Source: Deuterostichococcus epilithicus
Lineage: Eukaryota > Chlorophyta > Trebouxiophyceae > Prasiolales > Stichococcaceae
NCBI GenBank assembly: GCA_033439295.1
Contig: JAVTLE010000023.1
Span: 1,612,001 to 1,676,000, forward strand
DNA: 64,000 nt
Direction of reading: 5' to 3'
The notes under the pieces were generated by a model. It was given only the letters and a program-made list of their open reading frames with translations. It made no database searches and was not told the DNA's origin. A program made the translations under genes and the position numbers. Positions 44,983 to 56,348 of this stretch are shown piece by piece. Each line of letters opens with the position of its first letter. The first letter of the stretch is position 1.

Positions 44983-47535
44983 ATGTTGCGTGGCGCCCTG
45001 CACGGCTGGCGTTCCGCCCAGCGAGCACTCCTGCAAGATGCACAGCGTTCCAGCTGCGGGGTTCGCCTCCTCAGGTAAGCCAGACATGTTTTTGATGCGC
45101 CAGGACGCCACCCTACAGCCGCGGCTGCCTGCGAATCAAAGACTACCCGCTTGATGTCACTGACGCCGTATTTGTCCTGTCAAATCGATTTCCATTGCCT
45201 CCGCAGTGATGCAACAACCAGCAGCGGCAGCGGCGCCGCCGCCACTGCGGCGTCGACAGCAAACGTGCCGCGGCAGGCAGCTGCGGCCAGCGGCACCTCC
45301 CCAGAGGCCAAGCGGCTCTTTGAGAAGGTCGTGGCAGCCGAGCAGCGCGCAGAGCACGAGGTACCGGAGGCGCTGCCGCCGCCCAGCACGGCTGGCCGCG
45401 TCGCTGCAGCGATAGGCAACACGATATTGCTGGGCGGCCTGGGGGCGGCCGCCTTCTTTGGCTACTACACATATCGGTACTCGCCGGACGACGTCGACGC
45501 CATGATCGAAGCGCGGTCGCAGCCAGAGGCAGCTGGCCCCGGCAATCAGGTGACGGGCGAGCTTACATGGTTTGGTCTTGTCATGTGGGAGAGGCAGTTG
45601 TGCGTGATGCCGTGACATTGACATTACGGCTCGCGGGTTTATGTCTGCTGCCGCTGCTGCTACAGGCGTGGACGTCCGTCATGAGCTACTACGTAGACAA
45701 GCGGCGGCATTTTGAGTCGGAGATCAAAAAGTATTCGGATCCACCGTCCGACGCGCTGCTGCCGGAGCTGCCGCCGCACGCCAGGTGCGCAGCAGCGACT
45801 CCGTATGCATGTAAAGCACAGGAGGCTCCGCGAACATGCCCGAGTCACAAGTGCATCCACCCATGGCGGCAATGGCGTCATGAAAGGGACCAGTAAAGCC
45901 TCCTCCAGCATGGATCGTAGCTCCGTCAGGCTCGACCCAGACACGCCTTCCTCATGTCCTTTGGGGCTTCCTCAATCCATTTCGTCCCGAGCACTTCCGC
46001 CAAGCCCCTTTCGGCAAACCCACACGTAGGCACGTGCGCACGCTGGTGCTGGACCTGGACAACACGCTGGTGCACTCCGACTGGAGCCGCGCCCGCGGCT
46101 GGCGCACCTTCAAGCGCCCGGGTGCTGAGGACTTCCTGCGCTCCATGAGCCAGTTCTACGAGGTGGTGGTGTACACCTCGCAGCTGCCCACCTATGCGGA
46201 CCCAATACTGGACCGCCTGGACCCGAGCCGCTACGTCGCCTACCGGTGCGGTTTTCAGCAGCGCCAGAACCACGTTGAACCTTCTGGTCCATTCAGACGG
46301 GTCAGGTAGGCCAGGTGGCCGCGGGTCAGACAGGCCAGGTGGGCCGCTTCTGTGCATTGTCGGCATGTGCCCTGTTCATGAAGCCCAGCCTTTGCTTCAA
46401 GCTCGTCAAGGGTACCTTTGACACCTTGCGACCCCGCCGCAACTGGGGCTAGTTTCTAGTCACTGTCCCCGCAACGATGAAGACGAACTTCGAAGCGCGA
46501 GCGGGTGGAATTTATCAAGCGGGGTCGGTCAAGCGTACAGGCAATCAGCAAAAACAGGTCAACCAAGCAGGGTTTCAGGCTGACAGAAGGTGGTCTATGC
46601 GCGTAACGACACTGGCCCATGAAACCTGAGGAGAAGCTACTCCTAGTCCAGCTTGCCGGGCCAACACCCTGAGCCTGGATGTGCCGCCCCGCCCCGCAGG
46701 CTGTGCAGAGACTAAGTGCAGTACAAGGACGGGAAGCACGCACGGGCCTGTCCAAGCTGACCCTCAAATCTTTAAGCTCTAAGCAGTGCGCCAACCTGAA
46801 CAGTGCGCCGTTTTGCCCGCAGGCTGTACCGGGACTCCACGCAGTACAAGGACGGCAAGCACGTGCGGGACCTGTCCAAGCTGAATCGGGACCTGAGCAA
46901 TGTGCTGCTCATCACCGCCGACCCAGACGCCTACTACCTCCAGCCGGATAACGCCATCAAGGTGCGGGCCGCGCGCCAGCTGGCGTGGTACGCCTATTGT
47001 CTGCCTGCAGATCGCTGTCTGCCTGCGCACAGCTGTACTGATCCACGACAGGCGGCGCGCTCAGCTGCCATATGAGGTGCGAGTCAGGGCTCTGCCAGTA
47101 TGGCTGCTGGAGGCGGCACCGGCAAGGGGCTTGCATATTCAACCCAAAGCACACTCGTGCCAACAGTGCTTCTTGATTATGCTGGTCACCCTGAACTCTA
47201 AACCCGCAGCTGGAGCCGTGGAAGGCGGAAGCGGAGGACGCTGAGCTGAAGCGACACCCCGTGCTGACGATGAAGCTCCCCGCAGCACCCCAAACCCTGA
47301 ACCCTGACACCCGCAGCTGGAGCCGTGGAAGCTGGAGTCGGAGGACACCAAGCTGCTGGACCTGATCCCCTTCCTGGAGGCGGTGGTGCGGACAGGGGTG
47401 CCCGACGTACGCTCCGTCATCAAGAGCTACGAGGGCGAGGACATCCCGGTCGCCTTCCGGGAGCGCATGTCGCGGCTGCAGTCGCAGACCAAGGCCAAGA
47501 AGGGCTTCCTCGGTTTCGGCGGCGGCCGGTCGTGA
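44983..47535 (+). CDS. TIM50: TIM50, mitochondrial presequence receptor
   Basis: Tim50 is the inner-membrane receptor of the TIM23 complex that receives presequences in the intermembrane space. Exons 44983..45074, 45207..45549, 45666..45784, 46030..46245, 46823..46961 and 47317..47535 close in phase to 375 residues. The N-terminus ([18 protein letters not shown]) is a presequence. A single membrane segment follows ([18 protein letters not shown]). The FCP1/NIF-like phosphatase fold holds [68 protein letters not shown] and [20 protein letters not shown]. Asp193 and Asp195 of the DxDxT motif are present, as in many Tim50s. Both exons 5 and 6 have decayed copies of their starts in the intron just upstream. 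Confidence 0.95.
46700..46895 (+). repeat. Decayed copy of TIM50 exon-5 start
   Basis: Exon 5 starts at 46823. A copy beginning at 46700 (123 bases upstream) is preceded by its own CCCGCAG acceptor and shares GCAGTACAAGGACGG, AAGCACG and CCTGTCCAAGCTGA with the exon. It then diverges. It lies wholly in intron 4. Confidence 0.88.
47191..47360 (+). repeat. Decayed copy of TIM50 exon-6 start
   Basis: Exon 6 starts at 47317 with CTGGAGCCGTGGAAG after CCGCAG. The same 15 bases after CCGCAG occur at 47210, 107 bases upstream, followed by a similar GCGGAGGAC stretch. The similarity extends upstream of the acceptor (CTGAAC-CT-A-ACCCGCAG), so the duplicated unit spans the intron-exon border. Confidence 0.88.
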
Positions 47536-48327
47536 GGCTACTATGCCGAGTGGTGGTGGAAGTGGCAGGTGTGCGCGCAGGACTGTGGCTGTGGCCGCGC
47601 CGCAGCAAGTGCGCAGCGTCGGGCCGATGCAGCGTGCAGCCTGGATGTCTGCGTCCGCGCAGGCGGCGCCCAGAACGATGAGCCCATCAGCGCATGAGCT
47701 TGCGAGCTCCTGCATGGCGCCTGTGTCTGGCGCAGACGTAGTGCACAGGGCGGGCTTGCCATACCCCGCAGCAGAGATGTGTGCTTCGAGCGTGTGTCGT
47801 GAACCATCAGCGACCCGTTGTGCAGCAGCACGCAGTGCATATCCAGCATCGAACGACTTTTCCAGCGACGAGGCTCGCCGCAGTCAGGTTGTCGCAGCGC
47901 TCTTCAATTGCAGGTGCCAGTACGCCATGCGCGTGGCTGGGCTGGATGCAGTCACGCATCCAACTGGATCTTGTGCAAGCAAGTGGGTCCTGAGCAAGCA
48001 AGTGTCTGTCTCCCTGAGCCGTCTGCAGCCGTCTCCATGTGGCACAGTTTTCATGCTGAGCCTCAAGGGTTTACCAAACTGCCCGCCCTGCAGCATTGCC
48101 AACTGCAGTGGCAGCCACGCCCGATCCAACCAAAGTCGCCTGCTCCAGGACCCCTCTACCTGCTGCGTGGTGCTGAAGCCTCTCAGCGTGCCTTTGAACA
48201 AACGCTGACTCAGTATTGGCCGGCCACCTGTGAAATATTTTCACTCACATTTTTCGGCAGCGGACAGCAAACAGCTGGCACCGCGATGCGAGCCGCGTAG
48301 AAAGTTGCACCTTTCTGATCATACAGC
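47536..48327. other. Intergenic, TIM50 3' UTR to SMU1 promoter
   Basis: Tandem genes flank this 792-base stretch. Open frames here are not supported by any motif. No polyadenylation box was found. Confidence 0.4.
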
Positions 48328-51300
48328 ATGAGTCTGGAGATCGAGGCTACAGAGTGAGTCGACTTGTTTTCACTGTTGAACGTCGATCAGGCCTGCACAA
48401 ACTCCAGTCCTAGCAACACTGACATCTGTGTCGCCCTGGTGGCAGTGTCATCAAGATTATTCTGCAGTTTTGCAAGGAGAACGCGCTGCTGGAGTCCTTC
48501 AACACCATTCAGGTGAGCGCGGCGTCGCGGTCGCATGTTGCCACTGCCGGACAATGTGATGCACAGCCATTCAGATGTCACGCTGTCGTGCTGCGCAGAA
48601 TGAGTGCCAGGTGTCGCTGAACACGGTGGACAGTATCGAGGGCTTCACCTCAGACATCAATCACGGCCGCTGGGATGTGGTGCTGCCGCAAGTCGCAAAC
48701 CTCAAGCTGCCACGCAATGTGCTGGAGGAACTCTATGAGCAGGTGAGGAGGACTGCGCACGATGAAACACTCCTTCCCGTGTCTGCTGAGGATGAAGAGC
48801 CGACGCGCGACGGCAGTGATTTGCGCCAGGCATGCTGCCTGATGGCTGCCGCCGTGGCCAGGGGAGCATGCCGGCAGTTAAACACGCCGCGTGTGATGCC
48901 GAAGGACGCGAGTCTCGACAGGGTGTTTCTTCCTGCCTTGATGGACTGATGCATAGAGGCAGCGTGCAAGCGGTTGCAAAGCGGCCGCCCAGTGATGGCT
49001 GCGCGCCACATGCACACGGCGGCACCTGCATCGCTGCAGTGAAGATATGCAAGCTGCTCGGGGCGCGCGCATGCTGCCAGCCGCGATTTTGCCGGAAAAC
49101 ATGCCTCCGGTGCTGAGAGCCTGGGTCTGCAGCTGACGGATGCCGGGCTGGTGGACGCCTGGCATGTGCCACACTGAAGCTTGAGCTGTATATGTGAAGA
49201 GCGCATTTGATATGACCTGGAACCTATTTGTTGACTGCAGGTGGTGCTGGAGATGATAGAGCTGCGGGAGATCGACACGGCGCGCGCGATGCTGAAGCAG
49301 ACACAGGTGTTCACCCGCATGAAGGCGGAGGACCCGGAGCGCTGCAACCGGCTAGAGTCGCTGTGCACCCGCACCTACTTCGACGTCAAGTCCGTTCTTT
49401 TCTCTTCTGGGATCGCTGCCGCGGCGCTGCGCACTGCCTGCACGTTGTTCAATGCCTCTACATTCGGCTAGAGCTCCCGCGTACTCAAATGTACTTCTGA
49501 CCTACCTCGATATCAAGCAAATCGTGCCTGTTTCGAGGGCACCCTGCTGTGGCAGTCTGCAATGCCCACGCACCGTGTAACGCCTAAATCAGCCTGCGAG
49601 CAGCTGGGCATGGCATCCAGGCTCTGTCAGAGCCGCATGGCATGCGCAGGCGCCATACATCGAGAATCCGATGCAGCACTGCGGGGAGGCGAGCTGCCAA
49701 AAATTTATACAAATGCCTGGTCGCAGGGAGGTGTATGGTGCGGTGCCGAAGGACAAGCGGCGGGCGCACATAGCACACGCGCTGTCGGGTGAAGTGTCCA
49801 TGGTGCCGCCGTCGCGCCTCATGGCGCTCATTGGCCAGGCGCTCAAGTGGTGCGGCGCCTTTCGCTGCCTGTGCTGTAATCGCTGCTGCTCCATGGCCTT
49901 CCAATGCAGCCTGCTGACTTGCCGACCTGCTGGCGCACACAAGTCCTGGGCATGTCGCTTCGAACAAGCTCACACAAGGTTGTTGTCTGACGGCCCTGAT
50001 GCTGGCTGTGCGCAGGCAGCAGCACCAGGGGCTGCTGCCGCCGGGCACGGCGTTCGACTTGTTTCGGGGCACGGCAGCAGGCAAGCGGGACGAGGTCGAA
50101 CGTTATCCCACCGCCCTCGACCGAAGCCTCAAGTTCGGCAAAAAGAGTCACTCCGAGGTGGCTGGCTTGCCCGGCTCTAGTTCCTAGGCCCGTGGGGCTC
50201 TGCCTGTCCCCAAGAGGCACATCTCGAATGTGCCGTTCCTGGCCGAGGAAGAGGAGGACTCCAACAGGACCAACAGAGCTGGTCTGACAGAAAGTCACGT
50301 GAGACATGCTGTGTCCTGCAGGTTGCGAGATTCTCGCCGGATGGGCAAATGTTGGTCACTGGCAGCGTTGACGGCTTCATCGAGGTGCGCGCGCTGTGAT
50401 GCCTGATTCCCTCAGATTGCGTCCCTCAGGAGTTGTTCCAGGGCCGAGCTTTCTGCCGAAACATGGACCGAATGTTAGAGTTGAGGCGCCTCCACATGAA
50501 ATCAGGCTGTTGACTGAAATTAGGCTTGTCTTCCTTTCTTGGCCGGCCTCAGGTGTGGAACCCGCTGACGAGGCCGCCAAAGAAGGACCTGCCGCACAGA
50601 TTTACCATGCACATGTTCAGCCATGGGATGTACTACCGACCAAACCAATCATCGTTGCCTGCCGCACAGGTGTGGGACCCGCTGACGGGCAAGCTCAAAA
50701 AGGACCTGTTGTACCAGGCGGAGGAGGCATTTATGATGCACGACAGCGCGGTGTTGGCGCTCGCCTTCTCCCGTGACTCCGAGGTCCTCGCCTCCGCCTC
50801 GCAGGACGGCAAGATCAAGGTGCCGCTTGACGGACCCCCCGCTGTATCTCCTTTGTATCACCCTTCACCTGCGCTGAGCTGCGGCATCTGCAGTACCCTC
50901 CATCGAGATGCGAAACCTGCAGTGACACTTTAGGCGACATCCTGCAGATTCAGGGCCGATAGACACGCCGTGCTGACAGGATACCTGCGGTGCTCGAGCA
51001 AGGGCAGGCTCTCGGGCTATATTCCGAAGAGTTATATCGCGTTTCAAACACGTGGCCGCACCCGCGCATGCAGGTGTGGAAGGTGCGGACGGGGCAGTGC
51101 CTGCGGCGGTACGAGAAGCCGCACACGCAGGGCATCACCAGCCTCGCCTTCTCCCGCGACGGCTCCCACATACTGTCCGCCTCCTACGACGGCCTCGTGC
51201 GGTGAGCCTCAGCAAACCTGAGTACGGTTGGAAGTCCAGGCAAGGACTGCACTGAGGACACCAGGAGTCGGTGCGATGCCATATCGCTGCGAGCAGGGAG

Positions 51301-52543
51301 GCGCACTGTGCCGTCATTCACCTGTTTCAACGGTGCCAGGCAGCAAAGGCGGTCATCCATCGTGCATTGCACACCCAGATGGGGCAGTCCCACTGCAGAA
51401 GGGACCTCTTCATGATGTGTTACCCCCATGCGCATTGCAGGGTGCATGGCCTCAAGTCGGGGAAGATGCTGAAGGAGTTCCGGGGCCACACCTCGTACGT
51501 GAATGACGCGATCTACTCCGCAGATGGCAGCCAGGTCATTGATGTTTGACCTGACCATTCACACCCCCTGAATCAAGCTGCCGAGTCCGCATGGAGCATG
51601 CTTGGTTTCTGCTGGAGGTATGAAAACTCTGTCGACCGTCCTGCGATGCTGATGGCCACCTGTGTGTGTGGGGCTGCAGGTCATCACCGCGTCATCCGAC
51701 GCCACAGTGCGCGTGTGGGACTCGAAGAGCTGCGACTGCATCACCATCTTCAAGTGCGCTGCCTGCAGTGCCTGCTGCTCCCTTTCCCATGCCTCGGATG
51801 CGTGCCATAGGCCATATTTTTATTGGCTCGTTGCCCATTACTGTGCCGAGCTTCGCTGGAGTAGGCAACGTCTGCTCCACCAACTCACAAAGACTGACGC
51901 AGGACGAACGCTGCCGCGCAGGCCCCCGCAGGTGGCAAGCGGCTCGGAGCAGTCGGTAAACAGCGTGCACGTGAACCCGCAAAACGCGGATCAGATCGTG
52001 GTGTGCAGCCGCGCGCCCACCGCGCACATCATGACGCTGCAGGGGCAGGTCGTCAAGACCTTCCAGTCGGGTGGGAGTTCCTCCTTGACGCCGGCGCAAT
52101 ACAAGAGTGCATTTTGATGGCTGGCTGCCCCTCTGCATGTGCAATTGAAGATCATACCTCTGCAGCCACCTGCGCGCTGATGTCTCAGCTGCACAGCTGG
52201 GGTGACAGCGCTGATCAGTCTGAGCAGACACAAGATGCCCACTGCCCATTCTGTGCGAGTCCCTGCTCATTCCAAGCTTCTGCAGGCTCACCACCAGGTC
52301 TCACGCCGCGCAGGCAAGCGGGAGGGCGGCAACTTCGTGGCGGCGGTGCTGTCGCCGCGCGGCGAGTGGCTGTACTGCCTGGGCGAGGATAACACCCTGT
52401 ACTGCTTCGGGGTGGCCTCAGGGAAGCTGGAGCACCTGATGCCGGTGGCGGAAGCGGGCGCCATTGGCCTGGCGCACCATCCGCACCGCAACCAGGTCGC
52501 AACGTACGCCGACGAGGGCATGCTGCAGCTGTGGACCGCCTGA
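48328..52543 (+). CDS. SMU1: SMU1, spliceosomal WD40 protein
   Basis: SMU1 works with RED in spliceosome activation, joining at the B complex. Exons 48328..48353, 48446..48512, 48599..48742, 49241..49389, 49727..49849, 50016..50157, 50322..50384, 50670..50819, 51074..51201, 51441..51534, 51680..51753, 51922..52070 and 52314..52543 close in phase to 512 residues, one fewer than the human protein as I recall it. A LisH motif ([20 protein letters not shown]) and CTLH region ([20 protein letters not shown]) come first, then [15 protein letters not shown] and the link [14 protein letters not shown] repeats follow: [55 protein letters not shown] and later units to the end. The intron before exon 8 holds a copy of that exon's start. 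Confidence 0.97.
50549..50720 (+). repeat. Decayed copy of SMU1 exon-8 start
   Basis: Exon 8 begins at 50670 (GTGTGGGACCCGCTGACGGG after GCACAG). A copy at 50553, 117 bases upstream, reads GTGTGGAACCCGCTGACGAG after its own CTCAG and keeps AAGGACCTG. The copy still encodes [14 protein letters not shown] but is followed by unrelated sequence. Confidence 0.88.
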
Positions 52544-52631
52544 GTGGGGTTTGCAGTGGCAATTGTGTAGCTCTAACACATCGGATCTGGGCCTGAGTTG
52601 TGGCTGAGACATGGTCTCGTTGTCGGCTATC

Positions 52632-52661
52632 TTACACTGCGCTTGGCGTCTAGATATGTAA
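52632..52661. terminator. Opposed polyadenylation boxes, SMU1 and thioredoxin-fold gene
   Basis: A TGTAA box on the plus strand at 52657 lies 114 bases after the SMU1 stop. Its reverse, TTACA at 52632, would be the box of the leftward gene, 82 bases after its stop at 52718. If both are used, the two mRNAs overlap at their tails. Confidence 0.5.
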
Positions 52662-52717
52662 CAACCCGACCAAACCATGAGTCAAACCAACAGCACAGGT
52701 CCATCACAAGGGAAACG

Positions 52718-54240
52718 TCAAAAATTGCCGTGCTCGTCGGTGCCATCCGATTGGGCAGGGGCGGCTGCCTGCACGTGCTCATGCACGTATCGGCGCCCGC
52801 AGAGCGTGCACGGCTCGTCCCAGTCCTCTGCCTCGCTGTCCTGCAGCCACACAGCGACAAGATGCCGAGCTTGAGCCGTTGACTGACTGTCGCTTGCAAC
52901 GAGTATTTCTAGAACAGTCACACTTCCAGCAGCAAAACCCAGTCGCCCTGCTCACCTCGCTGTCACGTTCTGCTGCCGGCTGTGGAAGGCTGCTGTTGCT
53001 GTTGGCCGGTAATACGCCAGCTTGCACGAGCCAGGCGACGACTGCATGGCTGTCCAGGCGGTCGGTGGCGCCTATGAATGCCTCATGCGGCCCAGCCGCA
53101 ACAGGCTTGCTGCTGCGCAAGCACACCAGGCCTGCAGCCAAGCACAGCAATGCATGAAGATGCACACATTTCGTTGGTGAGAGGCGGGCAGCATCCCATA
53201 TTCGAAACCTTGCACATGCGCAGCTGACCTGGGCCGGGCATGCGGCAGTGCCGCGCCAGCGGCGAGTGGCTGTCGAAGGGCGCCCTGATGAACAGCGTCT
53301 GCATGTGGGTATGTGCCAGCGTCTGCAGCAGCTGGTCGACTGCCTCCGCTGCCTGTGAAAGAGAGCGTACAGAGTGAAGACGTGTGCAGGATCGAAGCCT
53401 GCCAATGGTCTCCAGCCATGCTAAATACGGCGATTGTCACAATACGCTGGTTGGTTTCACCTGTGAGGCGCCGGCCGGCAGATGGCACACACAAAAGTTG
53501 GCCAGCTTCACAAGCGCCTGCAACAGCAGCAGAATTCGTCACGGGTCCTGTAATCATAGCTTTGCACTAATCAGGCGCATGATTTGGGAACAGCACGGCA
53601 GATAGGATGACTGCTGCAGGCATGGTCGCAGTCCACAGCCAATGAGGCGAGCCGCACCAGCGCGTCACTCTCCGGGACCTGGTGCAGGATGCCATACTGC
53701 AGCGCTGCAGCATCCCGCTGCTGCGCGGCTGCGTTGCGCAGCTGGCGCATCCGTTGCTCCCGCAGCAGCTGCAGTTCTGCAGCCGCAACACATGAGCCTT
53801 GGGCATCCTTGCACATCATAACATGGCAACAGCTCCTTAAGCTCCATACACTCAGTAAACTTCACTGTTAGTGTTGTTTGGATGTCCCACCTGAGGTCTG
53901 GCAGCAGGCGTCGGTGCCGTGGTGCTCGCAGCAGACATCATACGGGTCAGCGGGGGAGGCGTCGGTGTTCAAGACATGCTGCGCCAAATCGATGCGCCCT
54001 GTCGTCCTGTCGTGCTGCCGCAGCTGGGCTGCGATGCTTGCAGAATTGGCCTGCTGCAGGAGGTCCCGCCTGCGTGTGCACCAGGGACAGGGCATGGCTG
54101 CGAGGCTGCCGCATGCTCCGCCGTGCGAACAAGTCCGAGGCGCACAGGGCATTCACTCACCTGCAGCAGTCTTCGAGGGCGGGGTCATTGGCCGCATCCC
54201 TCAAGTCGTCTGCATTGATTCGATGGTCGCAGCAGGCCAT
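52718..54240 (-). CDS. Thioredoxin-fold protein with C-terminal zinc motif
   Basis: No named family is assigned. Exons 54240..54161, 54069..53891, 53776..53637, 53352..53229, 53131..52956 and 52840..52718 close in phase to 273 residues. The N-terminal third is Cys-rich (MACCDHRIN, LEDCCRRD, DPYDVCCEHHGTDACCQ). A helix with LQLLREQRMRQLRNAAAQQR then leads into a thioredoxin-like region (AVDQLLQTLAHTHMQTLFIR, HCRMPGPGLVCLRSSKPVA, VVAWLVQAGVLP), resembling phosducin-like and TXNDC9 proteins, which help fold tubulin and G-beta. The catalytic CxxC of true thioredoxins is absent. The tail has EPCTLCGRRYVHEH, a plausible Cys2-His2 zinc site. The exon 3-4 junction is chosen by phase and similarity only. 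Confidence 0.6.
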
Positions 54241-54515
54241 GCTGTGGAGTTCTGCTGCGTTGCGCTGCAACCTGACGGAGAAGCGAGCTCGACTTGTGGC
54301 GAACGACGTTTCGACTCAGGGAGCTGTCCGAGCTGATAACAATGGACTATGGTACTGTAATGTCTGATCGCGGAAAGAGCGAAGGATCATATGCTACTCC
54401 AGAGGCTGGAGCTGTGTTGTGAAAATGCAGGGTTTTCGGTGGACAATGATAGGAAGCTGGCCTCGCAAGCGTCATTCTCCTTTCGCAGCGCCGGACAGCG
54501 CCTCGTTGGTCCACT
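54241..54515. promoter_or_regulatory. Divergent promoter, thioredoxin-fold gene / SR protein
   Basis: The two genes start 275 bases apart and read away from each other. No specific motif was recognised. Confidence 0.45.
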
Positions 54516-56348
54516 ATGGCGTCACAGACCCGTCTGTACGTCGGGGGGCTGGACCCTGAGATCACCGAGCGTGATTTGCGTGATGACTTTGAGAGGTATG
54601 GCCCTCTGCGCAGCGTGTGGATCGCACGCAAGCCGCCGGGTTTCGCCTTCATCGAGTACGACGAGATGCGAGACGCAGAGGACGCCGTGCGCAAACTGGA
54701 CGGTACGTGCTCACTCGTTTTGCATGTGCCACCGTGCAGTCACAAGATAGCGCAGCACAGACGCTTGGTTAGCAAACAATCTGCAGCACCTCCGAGCATG
54801 TTTGCGTTCAGCGCAGGTCACAACGGCTGGCGTGTAGAGTTTACGCGCGCGGGTCCGCGCGGGGCTGGTGGCCCGCCCGGCGGAGGCTACGGTGGAGGCT
54901 ACGGTGGCGGCTATGGCGGCGGCGGCGGCTGGGGCGGGCCTCCGCCCGGCTACGGCCCGCCGCCCAGCTACTACGGCATGCGGGGCCCCCCTCAACGTGA
55001 CATGCTGTGCGTTCCTCTCGCCATGCCCGCTGCCATTGTCTCTCAGAACTGTCGAAGATATGCGGTGCGAGGCGCATACCCTTATTCTAGGCATGTGCAG
55101 CGCGGTCCACCTGCAATGCAACAGCACATTGCTGCACCACGTGCGTCCTTGTGTCTACTACAGCTCGGCTCGCCCGACCTCAAGGCACACTTCCAGCCAA
55201 TGTGCACCTGCTGTCGCATCAGCAGGCGGCCGCGGTGTCGAGTCGCGCACGGCGGCTCGCTGCTGCTCGCGGCTCGCTTGATTCGCTTCGCCGTCCTGTC
55301 GCTTCTTCACGCATTGTTGGGCGCTCATGATGTCGCGTGGCGCCGCGCCCTGCAACTGTCGCTTCTTCACGCACGCTGTGGCGGTCGCGCGTCTGCACAT
55401 GCCGTCCGCCATTCGCACGGCCCCGCTCGACCACTAGGCGCCGTCTGACGCTTGACGCTGCCTCTTTTCCCAGATGCTACAACTGCGGCCTGCCTGGGCA
55501 CCTTGCCAGGGAGTGCAGGTGCGCCCTGATGCTGGTTGCGCCAGGATATCTGCCGATTCCTGTTTGCCAGATGCGCTCGATGGAATGTGTGTACTTTCAG
55601 CGGAGGGCCTCGCTGCCTCGCAACATGCTGTTCTAGCGTTGCCTGAACGCTGTGGCCATGAAGCGTACATCTTCAATACGTCTGTTGACTGTGGTGTCTG
55701 GGCAGGGCCATAATCGGCGATCTCCAATCCCGCGGCAGGTGTGCCACCACTCCTCCTGCTATTCCACAGCAGTCCTTGGGGTGTAGCCATTGGAAGCGTC
55801 ATCCTGCGAGACTCTTGGTGGTCCTTCGGGAAAGCTTTATGAAAAGTGCATGGCCCCTGATCGTGTGGCCGCCCTGTGCAGGAGCCCGCCGCGCCGCCGC
55901 TACAGCCGTTCTAGATCCCGGAGCCGCTCCCGTGACCGCTACCGCCCGCGCTCCCGCTCTCGCGACCGCAGCCGCCGCCGCAGCCGCACCCGCAGCCGCA
56001 GCCGCCGCCGCTCACCCAGGTATGATGCCTCAACCATGAGACCTTCTCACAGTCCATTTCAGCTGAGCTTTTCCATCCTGCATTGACTTTCAGTTGCATG
56101 GCGCCGTTCACTGTGCCTGATGGCATTCAATCTGCTTCCGCAGCCGCAGCCGTAAGCGTTCGGTGAGCCGCGGCCGGAGCGTGAGCGGTGGCCGGAGTGT
56201 GAGCCGCGGCCGCAGTGTGAGCCGCGGTCGCAGCAAGTCCCACAGTCGCACGCCGGCGTCTCGGTCTCCCAGCAAGGCCAAGAGCCGCAGCGCGAGCCCC
56301 GCCAAGTCTGCTTCTCGCAGCAAGTCTCGCAGCCGAAGCAAGTCTTGA
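54516..56348 (+). CDS. RSZ-type SR splicing factor (RRM, CCHC zinc knuckle, RS domain)
   Basis: RSZ proteins (relatives of SRSF7, plant RSZ22) bind exonic enhancers and recruit the spliceosome. Exons 54516..54702, 54817..55006, 55474..55518, 55882..56019 and 56144..56348 close in phase to 254 residues. The RRM has RNP2 LYVGGL and RNP1 GFAFIEYD. A Gly/Tyr-rich hinge (GGGYGGGYGGGYGGGG) follows. The CCHC knuckle CYNCGLPGHLAREC is encoded mostly by a 45-base exon. The RS domain (SRSRSRSRDRYRPRSRSRDR and RGRSVSRGRSKSHSR) ends the protein. The 467-base intron before the knuckle exon is the longest here; SR genes commonly self-regulate by alternative use of such introns, but no poison exon could be proved. 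Confidence 0.95.
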
